The notes: a model not told the origin generated them from the letters alone. A stretch of 64,000 nt of DNA from Orychophragmus violaceus (GCA_030180135.1 CM058240.1:76131581-76195580); one strand, 5' to 3'. Shown: positions 21,227 to 33,175, counted from the first letter of the stretch. Program-made: numbers and translations.

Positions 21227-21503
21227 TCATGGCGGTTTCAACATAGACTTGGAGTGTCTCTGTGAATGTCTCTTCATCCAAGGTGGTGTGTAAGCGGTAT
21301 CAGTACGAGATAGTCCAAGTAATGTAGGAAGAGATCCAGGGCGGGAGTGAAGCTTGGGTGGTATAGAGCGTTTCCCTGCATTCACAGCAATGAAGTCAGG
21401 AGGTTTAAGTTTAGAAGATGCATACCTTTGCTTTGGTGGAGATCTGATGTTTGGAGCTTTCTGCTTATGAGCAGTTGCAGGCTCTGAAGATGTCAGAGTA
21501 GGT
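21227..21503 (-). pseudogene. C gag protein, C-terminal end
   Basis: Minus-strand translation ends TAYTPPWMKRHSQRHSKSM then LKPP and a stop at 21227-21229. The same ending in elements A and B reads TAYSPPWMRRLEQRQKKS. Reading into the copia TSD and on to 28950, the frame stays open (VVPQES joined to TLTSSEPATAHKQK), so copia landed in an open gag frame. Confidence 0.75.
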
Positions 21504-22145
21504 TGTTGGGATAGTGTCCTGAAATCACACTTGTAATCACTCCTGATGATAGTTGTGTGTCGAGATCAGACATTCGTATAATACTGGGCGGTTGCAATGT
21601 TTTGCTAGAAGCCTCTTGCAGTCTGTAAATTGTAGACTTACTACCAGTATTATATGATCCTATAGGGTCACACACCTAAGCAAACTGGAAGCTACGACAT
21701 GGGAATGATCATTATGGTAATGATCATATTAATGTGCATTGGATGCGCATTATAATCGATATAATGGTGTTGTGTCGATCGACACAGCTTGTGTGTCGGT
21801 CGACACAGTTCGGAATTTCCGAAAGAGCTTTTCGGGTTGGGACTTAATTAAGTCTGGCACGTTAAGCACGTTTAGGTCGAATAAAACTCGAGAGTTTCGA
21901 CCTAAACAGGAAGCCGTCGACTTTTCTTAACAGAAACAGTAGACACACCAGAGAGATTCGATTCCCGTTGATCCGGCACTAGCATCCCGTTTCCAGCGAG
22001 CGTGCGTGTGTATCTGGTAGAGGCAAGGCATCTGCGTTGCTCCACTGATCTCGTTCACCATTCTCATTCCGCTGCCAGTTCAAAGGTAAGAACGAGGTTG
22101 GTTTTAATTCAATATATCAAACCTTAGATCCTAGGGGATCCAACA
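21504..22145 (+). repeat. 5' LTR of the copia element
   Basis: 642 bp, TG to CA, about 98 percent like 28308-28949 by eye. It contains one palindrome pair at 21774-21812. Confidence 0.93.
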
Positions 22146-22146
22146 G

Positions 22147-22157
22147 TGGTATCAGAG
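22147..22157 (+). promoter_or_regulatory. Copia primer-binding site (tRNA-iMet)
   Basis: TGGTATCAGAG begins one base after the LTR, the standard match to initiator Met tRNA. Confidence 0.9.
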
Positions 22158-22299
22158 TCAGGTTAGGGTTTAGCTATTGAATCTGGTGCATTTCAATTCG
22201 AAACTTGTTGTTGTTGAATTGAAAATTGCCTGCTTAAATCGGTTTTCTTATGATTAATCTCGGATTGTATGCATGTTGAAAATCGATGAACTGTTGAAA

Positions 22300-22870
22300 T
22301 CGCACTGTGTCGATCGACACAAAGCGTGTGTCGGTCGACACGCCGCGAAATAACACGTAAAATTTTAGGGTTTGTCGCCGGGTGTCGATCGACACAAAGC
22401 GTGTGTCGGTCGACACAGAGCGAAAACTCGCAATAAAATTTTATGGTTTGTCGCAAAGTGTCGATCGACACAAAGCGTGTGTCGGTCGACACAAAGCGTG
22501 TGTCGGTCGACACAAAGCGAAAATCCGCAAATAATTTTAGGGTTTCGATCTGAGATCGAGTACCCGTATTCCTGCTGTGTCGGTCGATACACTGGGTGTG
22601 TCGGTCGACACAAGCAAAGCGATTAGATAGATCGGTTCAATTGGATTGAACTGGTTATCTCGCTAGGTTAATTTTAATTAACCAATTGGTTCTGGTTTGG
22701 TAATGTCGATCGACACACAGTGTGTGACGATCGACATGGACCATTAAACCGAACCGGTTCAATTAGATTGAATCGGTTAAGTAAATTCGATCCGGTTTGA
22801 CCGGCTATCGAAGACCGGTTTAAGTATGGTTGCGTCGACCGATGCCAATGGTTGGCGTCGATCGACACAA
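22300..22870 (+). repeat. Cluster of paired palindromes in the copia leader
   Basis: Six clusters (22308, 22381, 22456, 22576, 22703 and 22832 onward) each hold two or three copies of GTGTCGATCGACAC or GTGTCGGTCGACAC. The core-to-core distance is 21 bp except in the last (23 bp), usually with the spacer AAAGCGT. Between clusters a phrase with TTTTAGGGTTTGTCGC is also repeated, so part of the leader is a decayed tandem array with a period of about 75 bp. Small frames here encode CVDRHTL repeats and are by-products. The role is unknown. Confidence 0.85.
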
Positions 22871-23511
22871 CATTCGCAGATATACTGGTGGGACCACAAA
22901 TTTGCATATACCAGAACAATTTAATCCTAAAAGTTCTAGATGAACCTAAAACTAATAAAACTGAATATTTTAAATAAACTAATAAATTCTTGGATGTATA
23001 TTGGATATGCATCAAGATAAAACGGTTCTTTTCCTCAACTAAATATCAAGTGATCTTGATGTCTTGCCCGATCTTGTCTACTGTCAAGACTCGTGTCGTT
23101 AGTTGGATATTCTTGGAGTCCTTGATATCCACTGCAGCACGAGTAAGGCAGGTGGTCATTGACAGACTTGCAGTGCAACTGTCAGTGATCGCTAGACAGA
23201 AAAGATTGGTTTTACTTGACTGGGCTAACGGAAGTTCTGAACCCAGAGACATCAGAGTGGATTGGACATAGTTTGTCTTATCCATGACCAAGAGTTGTAC
23301 TGAGTACAATTAGCAATGATTTGCTTACCTAGATAACTAAAGTTTGAGTAACGGCGAGTCGCCCACTCGAATCTTAGTAATCTGAGGATCTTGGCTCATT
23401 GTATTCATCCGAGGAAACATAGTTTTGAATACAATGCGAGTTTTCTTATTAGATAAGAATTCTCATTTCTTGAGCATTATAACTAAAATCTACCTCTTTT
23501 GAATTACAGCT
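22871..23511 (+). other. Copia leader, second half
   Basis: About 640 bp of untranslated leader before the gag start. I see no further palindrome and no credible ORF. Confidence 0.5.
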
Positions 23512-26500
23512 ATGTCTGTCTCAAATCACATCAACACTTTCTCACTGAGATCCGTCCTTGAGAAGGACAAGTTAAATGGATCTAATTTCTTGGAATGGTA
23601 TCGGAACCTGAGAATAGTTCTCAGGCAGGAGAACAAGGAATATGTCCTTACAAGAGTTCTCCCCGAGAGGCCACGTTCCAATGCTCCGCAGACAGAAAAG
23701 AATGCTTGGGATAAGCATTCAGCGGATGTCAAAGATGTTAATTGTCTAATGCTGGTGACCATGAACTCTGAGCTGCAGAAGCAATATGAGAACGTATTGT
23801 CACCCATTGAGATGATTAACAGCCTGAAAGCTTTGTTTCAGGAGCAAGCTCGCACAGAGAGATACCAGACGGTTAAATCTCTCATGGATTGCAAGCTGGC
23901 TAAGGACAGTCCAGTAAGTCCTCATGTCCTTAAAATGATGGGTTACATTGATAACCTGGGGAAACTGGACTGTGCCATTAGCCAGGAGCTAGCCACTGAC
24001 ATGATTCTGCAGTCTTTGCCGTCGTGTTTTGATCAGTTCATCATGAACTACAACATGCAAAACATGACTAAGACATTGACTGAGTTGCACGGTATGCTGA
24101 AGACAGCAGAACCGAATCTCAAGAAGGCTACTCCCAGTGTCCTGATGGTACAAGGGGGTAAAAGGTTTAAGAAACCAATGAAGGGTAAGGGTAAGGCCCA
24201 GGTTGTCCAGGCTGAAAGTCAGGACAAGCCCAAGCCGAAGCCCAAATCCGGGCCTTCTCCTGAGGATAAGTGCAACTACTGCAAGCAGTTGGGGCATTGG
24301 AAGAAAGACTGCAAGAAGTTCATGGAAGATTACAAGAAGCTGAAGAAGACGTATGATGCGTCTGACTCAGATATTTATGTTATTGAACTTAATGTCATGA
24401 CTTCTAGTCCTACTTCGTGGGTATTGGATACCGGCTGCGGTGCTCATATTTGTACAAATGTGCAGGCACTAAGAAACAGTAGGACGCTGAAGAGAGGACA
24501 AGTGGAGCTACGGGTCGGGAATGGAGCTAAGGTTGCTGCACTGGCCGTAGGCACCTACGAGTTGTCCTTACCGTCGGGCATGGTTTTAATTTTAAATAAT
24601 TTCTACTTTGTACCTGCGATAAGCAGAAACATAATTTCAGTTTCCGTTTTGGATTTGGAAGGTTTTGATCTTGCTGTTAAGAATAAAGTTTGTTCTTTTA
24701 ATCGTGATGGTACATTTTATGGTAGCGCCCCATTAGATAATGGGTTATATGTTTTAAACCAAGAAATGCCTGTCTTTAACATAAATACAAAGCGGTTTAA
24801 GTCCAATGACGAAAACCCGACTTTCTTATGGCATTGTCGTTTGGGCCATATCAATGAGAAACGCATCCAAAGGCTCCATCGAAATGGGCTTCTGGGCTCA
24901 TTTGATTTTGAATCATGTGAGAAATGCGAATCTTGTTTGATAGGCAAGATGGCTAGAGCCCCTTTCAACAAACCAAATGAAAGGGCCAGTGACTTATTGG
25001 GCCTTGTTCATACTGATGTATGTGGGCCGATGAGTACTGTTGCCAGAGGAAATTACAAGTACTTCATTACCTTCACTGATGATTTCAGTAGGTATGGCTA
25101 TGTCTATTTGATGAGACACAAGTCGGAATCCTTTGATAGATTCAAGGAATTCAAGAATGAAGTACAGAATCAACTTGGCAAAAGTATCAAAGTTCTGCGA
25201 TCGGATCGCGGAGGAGAATACTTAAGTCAAGAATTCAGCGACTATCTGAGCGAGTGTGGAATTATTTCACAACTCACTCCTCCTGGTACACCCCAATGGA
25301 ATGGAGTGTCGGAGAGGAGGAATCGAACCTTATTGGATATGGTTCGGTCTATGATGAGTCATTCAAATCTTCCATTATCCTTTTGGGGATACGCTCTAGA
25401 AACGTCTGCGTTTACACTAAATAGGGTACCATCTAAATCAGTGGAAAAGACACCACATGAACTGTGGACTGGTAATGTTCCTAGTCTGTCTTTCCTGAGG
25501 ATTTGGGGTTGTGAAGCTTATGTCAAACGTTTAATCTTTGACAAGCTGGCACCCAAATCAGATAAATGCTACTTCGTTGGTTATCCTAGGGAAACTAAGG
25601 CATACTACTTTTACAACCAATCTGAGAACAAAGTATTTGTTGCTCGGGACTATTCTTTTCTTGAGAGGGAGTTTCTCTCTAAGAAAAACAGTGGGAGTAA
25701 AGTACTTCTTGAAGAAATTCAAGATGCACAGGAAACTGCTCAACCTGCTGAGGAAGAGCAGCAGCTGGATCCACAGAGTTCTGTGGAACCGGCGCCTGTG
25801 GAGCCTGAAGTTCGCAGATCCGGAAGGATCCGTCATGAACCCGAGAGATACTATGGATTTCTCGTGACCAATTCAAATGATCTGATGATCATTGATAGTG
25901 ACGAACCAGCGACCTTCGCGGAAGCAATGATGGACCCAGACTCCGAAAGTGGCTTGGAGCCTCTAAATCCGAAATGGGATCCATGTCAGAAAACCAAGTA
26001 TGGACCTTGGTCGATTTACCTAATGGTGCAAAAGCCATTGAGTGTAAATGGATCTTCAAGAAGAAGATTGACGTGGATGGCAATGTACAGATTTACAAAG
26101 CGAGGTTGGTGGCTAAAGGTTTCAAGCAAATTCATGGTATTGACTATGATGAAACCTATTCCCCAGTCGCAATGCTTAAATCCATTCGGATTCTTCTAGC
26201 GATTGCTGCTCATTCTGACTATGAGATTTGGCAAATGGATGTCAAAACCGCATTCCTGAATGGTATTCTGGAAGAGGATGTGTATATGACACAGTCTGAA
26301 GGTTTTGTCGATCCTGAGAACGCTGGGAAGGTATGCAAGCTTCATAAATCCATTTATGGATTGAAGCAAGCATCACGGAGTTGGAATCTTTGTTTTGATG
26401 AAGCAGTAAAACAATTTGGTTTCATCAAGAACGAAGAAGAACCATGTGTTTACAAGAAGACTAGTGGGAGCAAAATTGCGTTTCTTGTACTGTATGTCGA

Positions 26501-27476
26501 TGACATACTCCTCCTCGGTAATGACGTTCCGTTGCTTCAGTCTGTTAAGACTTGGCTCGGAAGTTGTTTTTCCATGAAGGACATGGGAGAAGCCGCGTAT
26601 ATTCTTGGAATCAGAATCTACAGAGATAGAGTGAACAAGCTGATTGGATTGTGCCAGGACACTTATATTGATAAGGTACTGCACAGATTCAGGATGCATG
26701 ATTCCAAGAAGGGCTTCATACCAATGTCTCATGGCACTAGTCTCAGCAAGAAGCAGTGTCCGGCAACACCTGCTGAGCGAGAACGCATGAATAGGATTCC
26801 TTATGCTTCTGCAATATGATATATTATGTATGCCATGCTCTGCACTCATCCAGATGTAGCTTACGCGTTAAGCATGACGAGTAGATACCAGTCTGATCCA
26901 GGTGAAGTTCACTGGACAGCTGTCAAGAATATTCTCAAGTATTTGAGACATACTAAGGATAAATTCCTGGTGTATGGAGGAAGTGAAGAACTTGTGGTGA
27001 ATGGATTCACCGATGCGAGTTTTCAGACGGACAGAGACGATTTCCGATCACAATCTGGATATGTATTCTGTCTAAATGGCGGTGCAGTGAGATGGAAGAG
27101 CTCTAAGCAGAATACCGTAGCTGATTCCACAACGGAAGCTGAATATGTTGCTGCTTCAGAAGCGGCAAAGGAAGCTGTTTGGATTAAGAAGTTCATGACT
27201 GAGCTTGGTGTGGTTCCTAGTATCTTGGAGCCAGTGGCTTTATTTTGTGACAACAATGGAGCCATTGCTCAGGCGAAAGAACCCAGGTCACACCAGAAGT
27301 CCAAACACGTTGAAAGGAGATATCACATGATTCGTGATATCGTCAATAGAGGTGATGTGAAGATCAGCCGAGTTCCGACAGACGAGAATGTCGCTGATCC
27401 TCTGACCAAGTCACTCCCAAGGCCTAAGCATGAGAGTCATACGACTGCTATAGGCATTAGAGATCTAAAGATGTAA
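23512..27476 (+). pseudogene. Copia gag-pol polyprotein gene (one frameshift, one stop)
   Basis: The start is at ATG 23512. Domains in order: UBN2/gag (about residues 1-230), a CCHC zinc knuckle CNYCKQLGHWKKDC at 254-267, protease with active-site WVLDTGCGAH (Asp 306), pre-integrase LWHCRLGH...CESCLIGK, integrase with Asp 502, Asp 565 and Glu 601 (exactly 35 residues between the last two), and a GRSGRIRHEPERYYGF-like C-terminus. An apparent one-base loss in GAAAG (25944-25949) shifts frame. RT then continues from 25974 with QMDVKTAFLNGIL and the catalytic YVDDILLLG, up to an in-frame TGA at 26817-26819. RNase H follows (26826-27476) with TDASF, TEAEY, CDNNGA and NVADPLTK. Only two lesions separate it from an open polyprotein. 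It could not make RT as a single product now. Confidence 0.92.
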
Positions 27477-28296
27477 TCTTGATTCTAGTGGGAGTTTTAG
27501 TTTTATTTTAGTTATAATAAGATGCTATTATAAACATTCTTTTGAAAATGTTTAATGAAATTTGATTTCAGCATTATTTATTGTGATCTAAATAATGGTC
27601 CAAAAATAAGTTTATGACATATTATAGGTCATCAAGTTGAGGACTTGATCATGAAACCCTGTAAGTTACATATGACATAAATTATGTTTAGTCCCTAGTC
27701 GAGGTTGTCAAAGTGGGACACTGACAACCGTGAAAGACTAGATGGTGAGGTGACTGATGGCTAAGTTTCATGGAGTCAATGATATGATTATCGCAGTCAG
27801 TCACATAGATATATGTTAGTGAACATATGATCGGACATGACCCGCTAATGAGAAGTCTACAAGATAGTTATATCTGTGTCATAAGAGGTTCTCATTACGA
27901 CTATAGAGTATAGTCCTCAGACCTGAGTTCATCATGCTTTCTTGCATATGAATTGGTACACTTTGACTTTGTCAAACGTCGACCCGTAACTGGCGACTAT
28001 AACGGCACTGTTCAAGTATATCATGAAGTGTGCGTTGAAACAGTGATGGAAAAAGATGAGATTTGTCCCTCCTGTATAACACAAGATAAATATCTCAGGG
28101 CCTATCGAAGATTGAATACTGAGAGAATGTGTGGCCGCACTCAAACGAACTGTAGTTCAGTTGTTTGTAATGTTTCAGTATGAGATCAGGAGTTCGATAA
28201 ACACGATGTTGTCTTAATAAGGATGACACCAATCTTGCCTTGTGCCAAATCGAGATATAGAGACAAAATGATTATAGGAATAGATGATTCCAGTAC
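27477..28296 (+). other. Copia 3' untranslated region
   Basis: About 820 bp after the RNase H stop with no credible ORF. A related 3' region lies in opposite orientation at 62316-63138 beside the second copia element. Shared landmarks are TATGATCGGACATGACCCG here and CGGGTCATGTCCGATCATGT there. Confidence 0.6.
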
Positions 28297-28307
28297 AAGT
28301 GGGAGAT
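28297..28307 (+). promoter_or_regulatory. Copia polypurine tract
   Basis: AAGTGGGAGAT lies directly before the TG of the 3' LTR, the usual copia plus-strand primer. Confidence 0.85.
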
Positions 28308-28949
28308 TGTTGGGATAGTGTCCTGAAATCACACTTGTACTCACTCCTGATGATAGTTGTGTGTCGAGATCAGACATTCGTATAATACTGGGCGGTTGCA
28401 ATGTTTTGCTAGAAGCCTCTTGCAGTCTGTAAGTTGTAGACTTACTACCAGTATTATATGATCCTATAGGGTCACACACCTAAGCAAACTGGAAGCTACG
28501 ATATGGGAATGATCATTACGGTAATGATCATATTAATGTGCATTAGATGCGCATTATAATCGATATAATGGTGTTGTGTCGATCGACACAGCTTGTGTGT
28601 CGGTCGACACAGTTCGGAATTTCCGAAAGAGATTTTCGGGTTGGGACTTAATTAAGTCTGGCTCGTTAAGCATGTTTAGGTCGAATAAAACTCGAGAGTT
28701 TCGACCTAAACAGGAAGCCGTCGACTTTTCTTGACAGAAACAGTAGACACACCAGAGAGATTCGATTCCCATTGATCCGGCACTAGCATCCCGTTTCCAG
28801 CGAGCGTGCATGTGTATCTGGTAGAGGCAAGGCATCTGCGTTGCTCCACTGATCTCGTTCACCATTCTCATTCCGCTGCCAGTTCAAAGGTAAGAACGAG
28901 GTTGGTTTTAATTCAATATATCAAACCCTAGATCCTAGGGGATCCAACA
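28308..28949 (+). repeat. 3' LTR of the copia element
   Basis: 642 bp partner of 21504-22145, with one palindrome pair at 28578-28616. Confidence 0.93.
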
Positions 28950-30121
28950 TAGATTCCTGAGGAACCACCATCTTCTCTTCTCCACTATCAGACACTGTAG
29001 TTCCACCAATCTGAACTTCTTCTTTCAAATGACCATCAGTGGAGATCATCTTCTTTGCATATCTCAACACACAAGGATGAACTCGCGAAGCTTCAGCTGG
29101 TGGAGTTTCATTCAGCTCCTTATCCATCACCACCATGCACTTGACTACATTCTTCTCATGTTTAGACCTTATAGGAACTCTTGGGAATGGTATAGGAGGT
29201 TTGTAGACCCCTTTCCTTAGCAAAAACATCAGATTTGGGCGAAATTGGATCTGCCCGACTGTCGCGTCGACCGACGCAGAAGTGGTGTCGGTCGACATTG
29301 AATTGATGTCGACCTTCAGTGTCGACCATGGTCGATTTCCGTTCGTCATGAGGACTCGAAATTGCCGTCAGAACTGCGTGTCGATCGACACTAAGAGGGG
29401 TGTCGACCGACACTAAATCTGCAGTTTCAAAAACGTGTTTCTCATCTCTGCAGCTCACGAATCCAGCCTCCAAATTTCCTCCAATCAGCTGTGGAACAAC
29501 CTCTTCTTCATGTTGGACATGGATAGCATTGACATGTAGCCTTGGGTTCTGCTCAGTTCTCCCTGGAAGGAACCCATCCTCTCTTTTCACAGCTGCAGTA
29601 GTCTGAGCAATTTGAACATCTAGCTGCTTCACATGAGTGCTCAGATATTCAAATTTCCCATTCAGATCTTCATACAATGCATCTATCTTCTTGTTGAAGT
29701 CCACAGTGACCTTCGTCTGACCCTCTAGAAACCGCTCTATCATAGCTTCCATTCTGCTCTCACGTGTAGGTGCATGAGGTGCTTGGTAAGAAAAAGCACC
29801 ATAGTTCCTTGAGAAGGAACTGCTCTATTGTTGGAAGGGCATCTGAAAAGCAGATTTCTGATTGTAGAATCCATTCCCTCCAACGTAGTTGACAGCTTCT
29901 TGCGCATACTTTCCAAGTACAAGACTATGCAGATAGTCAACTTGCTTCTTCAGCCCAGCTATCTGCGAGCTTTCAATCCCTGAGCTGAAAAAACCATTCA
30001 CATACATCATCATCACAGATCTCTTAGTCTTCTTGGTGCTTCTGCAAAAGGTGTCGACCGACACTAGGTTGGTGTCGATCGACACTAAGTTCTCTTGGTC
30101 GTTGTTTCCCTGCAGAAACAA
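28950..30121 (-). pseudogene. C gag protein, N-terminal and middle part
   Basis: Minus-strand frames 30121-29825 and 29752-29162, with further frames to 28921. The segment MEAMIERFLEGQTKVTVDFN then ALYEDLNGKFEYLSTHVKQL matches the gag C-terminal coiled region of elements A and B (MEAMMEQL...DLNGKFESLSTHMKQL). The first 100 residues are unlike A and B, and the core gag fold (Retrotrans_gag) is absent. Between HPCVLRYAKKMISTDG and the C-terminus the protease seen in A and B is also missing. Several palindrome pairs lie in the coding sequence (29258-29300, 29379-29415 and 30048-30088). A stop interrupts the frame near 29823. Confidence 0.75.
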
Positions 30122-30208
30122 GAAAAACGCGAAAAAGAGATTAGTAACAAAGAAAAGAAAACACTTAGACTAAATTCTATTACAAAATCTATCGGCGAAC
30201 TCAAAGAG

Positions 30209-30226
30209 TCCCCGGCAACGGCTCCA
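30209..30226 (-). promoter_or_regulatory. Primer-binding site of C (tRNA-Asp type, one mismatch)
   Basis: On the minus strand it reads TGGAGCCGTTGCCGGGGA, one base off the Athila tRNA-Asp site TGGCGCCGTTGCCGGGGA seen in A and B. It sits 6 bp from the LTR. Confidence 0.8.
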
Positions 30227-30232
30227 AAAACT

Positions 30233-31277
30233 TGATAGGTCTAAGTTTTATCCCTATTTTACTGCAAGTGCACAGTTATGCAATAGTAGTATAAAGAATA
30301 TCGAATCCCACAAAGACTCTAGTTTCCCCCGATAGATTATGAGTAATCGAATTAATCTAAGCGAAACGAAGTGAAAAGCAGTAAATAAGACAGCAAGGTA
30401 AGCGAGTAAAGTGATCAATAAGCGAAGGCGCTAGACTTAGAGAAGTTCTCAGGAATTATGCTATGCTAGACACTTAACTGACATGATTCAGATTAAGCAC
30501 AGTTCAAGAACTAGAAACACAATGCAAAACAATCCAACTCTCGCTGAGATTATTTCTATATCTAGCAACCTAGTGATCCAAATCTCTTTGTGATCCTAGA
30601 GTTCTAAACAAGCATTAAGAACATGTTCTATCGGTTCACAATTCTCCTAAACCAAATCTCTTTGCGTCTAGTCAAATTGCTCACACTAAGTTTATTCAGA
30701 TTATAACTCACACTCTCGTGCTATTGTTAATTATCTCAGATCTGAATCCTAGATGATCAATCCAGAATTCAGTATTAAGCACAACTTAGGTGATGAATGA
30801 TTAGATAGTGAATCCTAATCAATCAGTTATCAGACAAGCATAAAACCTTTATGAGAATCCCTAAATCTAACAAGAGAATTACTCAGACATATCAATCATA
30901 ACAAAAGACATAATCAAAGTAATAATCATATAAAACCAAAAGAATAAGAACAGGGGTTCGAAATCAAGTCTCTCTCGAGTATAAGACCAGCCCAAATCTC
31001 CTAATCTCTCTAGAACAAAGTGTAGAATGAAACTTAACCTAAAGCTCCAAAAGCTGTATTTTTGATGCGCAGAAATTTCGTCCTTTAGTGGTGTCGACCG
31101 ACACAGAAGTGGTGTCGACCGACACCAGGTGCAGAAGAACCCAGTGAACTCTGTGAAATCCATGTAAGCTGCGAAATCACTCCAAAAGCTCCCAGAATCT
31201 CCAGATAAGCTCCAAACGTACCTGAACCTGCAAAGGACTCTAAAGACTCCAAATACAAGGTTAAAGACTCAATATAT
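30233..31277 (-). repeat. 5' LTR of C, main part
   Basis: Starts TGATAGGTC beside the primer site. It is cut at 31277 by the CACTA element and its last 45 bp are at 37930-37974, ending ATGATATATCA. A palindrome pair lies at 31089-31130. The CACTA TSD TAT is at 31275-31277 and 37927-37929. Confidence 0.85.
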
Positions 31278-31294
31278 CACTACAGGAAAATCGG

Positions 31295-31780
31295 GTATTC
31301 ATAGCGTCCGAAAAACGCTATCTAATCCTATCGCAGCATATTTAGAAATGCTGTGTCTGCCCCCGCGACAATAGGTCCAAGACCTATTGTAGCGCTTTCT
31401 CATAATGCTACGATAGTTACGTATACGATAGTGTTTCCTTAAATGCAATTGTATATTATACAATAGCGCTTTCTTTATGTTATTATTTTGTTATTTAACG
31501 CTATAGTTGCTAAGTATATCAGATTACATAATATTTTAGATAGCGCTTTTAAAAACGTTATTGGTTTGTTTTTTAAATACATCGTTTATTTATCTGTTAT
31601 AGTTTGTACTTTACCCAATTTTTTATAGCGTTTTTAAAAATGCTATTTGTTTTTTTTTAATACAATGTTTATTTATTCGATATAGTCTACTCTAAAATAG
31701 CGTTTTATATCTGCAATAATAATTTACAGGATAAAAAATAGCGTTTTATTTCTGCAATAGTATTTTTTTGTATTTGTTGA
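31295..31780. repeat. Left subterminal repeats of the CACTA element
   Basis: Many direct and inverted copies of words like ATAGCGTTTT, AAAACGCTA, AATGCTA and CTATAGT. The right side (37745-37915) has the same words (AGCGTTT, AAACGCTAT). These are the expected binding sites for the TNPA/TNP1-type protein. Confidence 0.8.
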
Positions 31781-32830
31781 TAAATTTTGTCGAGAAAATT
31801 GAATTTAATTTGATTATTATACTATTGACTTTAATAAATTGTAATTTAATAATATTAATATGAAAAATCGAAATGAGAATAAAAACAGATAGCAAAAGAT
31901 TTCTCTTTACTTGTTCCAAGCATACAAAAGTTTGAGAAGATTAACAAAGCCAATACATAACCATATAACAAAGTTAAACAAGCAACTGAGATTTACAACC
32001 ATTCCTTTAGTCTAGTGTATGAGCCTTTCCTTTGGAGCACTGTCCTTGTTTTTGTTTAGAGCGTTTCATTGGTTCCATTGTAATAAGCAGTTCCTACAAT
32101 GCCAAAGTGAAGGACGATTTAAAAGTCAGAAACTATCGAATAATCGGAAAAACAAACAAAAAGAAACCAGATAGAAATGGAAAGGAATTGTATCAAAGAA
32201 GATTAGAAAAGGTTTAATTAACAATTCATATATGATCAGTAGTACCTCTAATCAATCACTGCTTCTTGCGGCTCCGACAAATAGTTCACAAGATCTCTAT
32301 TAATCTCTTTTGGGATTTAAAAGAGATCACAAGAAATAGTTACAGAAGGCGGAGAGGGTTAGGGTACATAGAGCCGAAGCGTTTTCCTAATAGAGATATA
32401 AGCGTATCGTGTAAAAAAATGGACGGTTTGATGGAGATGGCGAAACTGATCGAACGGTCTGAGATGGTGATCTTAGTGAGCTCTTCTAATTGGTTATTAA
32501 GGTTAAACTTTTTTGTTTACTTTAAGAATAAGGAGGGGTTATTCATAGAGGAATTCTAAAGAATTCATAAAATTTTAAAATTTCATTGTTGTTATTGGTT
32601 TATGGATTTTAAAAATCTTAGTAAAATCCATTGTTATTGGTTTAAGGAATTTAAAATTCCATTCAAAATCTTATGTTATTTAAAAACTTTGAATATTATT
32701 GATTTTGTAAATCTATTTAAAATCTAATGTTATTGAAATATGAATTCTTCATATTTTTACTCATAAGACTCAACTCTAAAAATATCATCTATACTCATAA
32801 GATTCTTAAAATTTACTTTAATGAGCTCCA
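31781..32830. other. CACTA interior without a clear gene
   Basis: AT-rich. A stretch around 32010-32560 has higher complexity and short frames on both strands, including a plus-strand 97-codon frame at 32266-32559. None shows a domain. It may be a captured host-gene fragment (leader plus short exon), but I cannot name a source. Confidence 0.35.
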
Positions 32831-32844
32831 ACACAAAGATTTAG

Positions 32845-33175
32845 GGTTTAGGGTTTAGAGTCTATGTATTCAAAACTCTATAGAATGTATTGTCTTAACA
32901 ATTGGGTTGTAATTTAGGGTTTAGAATGTATATAATGTATTCAAAACTCTATAGAATGTATTGTCTTAACTATTGGGTTGTAATTTAGGGTTTAGAATGT
33001 ATATAATGTATTCAAAACTCTATATAATGTATTGTCTTAACTATTGGGTTGTAATTTAGGGTTTAGAATGTATATAATGTATTCAAAACTCTATAGAATG
33101 TATTGTCTTAACAATTGGGTTGTAATTTAGGGTTTAGGGTTTATAATGTATTCAAAACTCTATAGGATGTATTAT
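32845..33175 (+). repeat. 71-bp tandem repeat, about 4.5 copies
   Basis: The word TCAAAACTCTATA recurs at 32870, 32941, 33012, 33083 and 33152, i.e. steps of 71, 71, 71 and 69 bp. Each unit also contains GGGTTGTAATTTAGGGTTTA. A short telomere-like run (TTTAGGGTTTAGGGTTTA) is at about 32840-32857. Confidence 0.9.

Larger units (their letters stand above)
21504..28949 (+). mobile_element. Ty1/copia retrotransposon, nearly complete
   Basis: 7446 bp: LTRs of 642 bp (21504-22145 and 28308-28949), an initiator-Met primer site, a long leader with repeated palindromes, a gag-pol frame with one frameshift and one stop, and a purine tract. The ends are TGTTGGGA and TCCAACA. The TSD is TAGGT on the left and TAGAT on the right, one mismatch. 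I count about 12 LTR differences in 642, so this is the oldest of the datable LTR insertions here. The protein order gag, protease, integrase, RT, RNase H is diagnostic of copia. Confidence 0.95.

Noticed and set aside
22193..22626. Frames encoding repeated CVDRHTL and SVDT peptides in the copia leader
   Set aside because: They are translations of the palindrome array and occur on both strands, so they are not genes.
22300..22870. CRISPR-like appearance of regularly spaced palindromes
   Set aside because: Spacers are not unique and are too short (about 7 bp), no cas genes are present, and the host is a plant.
25950..26199. C-terminal extension of the 895-codon copia frame
   Set aside because: After about 25950 the protein no longer matches copia pol. 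The correct RT frame is the neighbouring one, so this tail results from a frameshift.
32266..32559. 97-codon frame as a glutaredoxin-like protein
   Set aside because: A faint resemblance around MDGLMEMAKLIERSEMVI is too weak and lacks the active-site cysteines.
32838..32860. TTTAGGG run as an interstitial telomere
   Set aside because: Only two to three units, at the edge of a 71-bp minisatellite. This is too short to claim a telomere relic.
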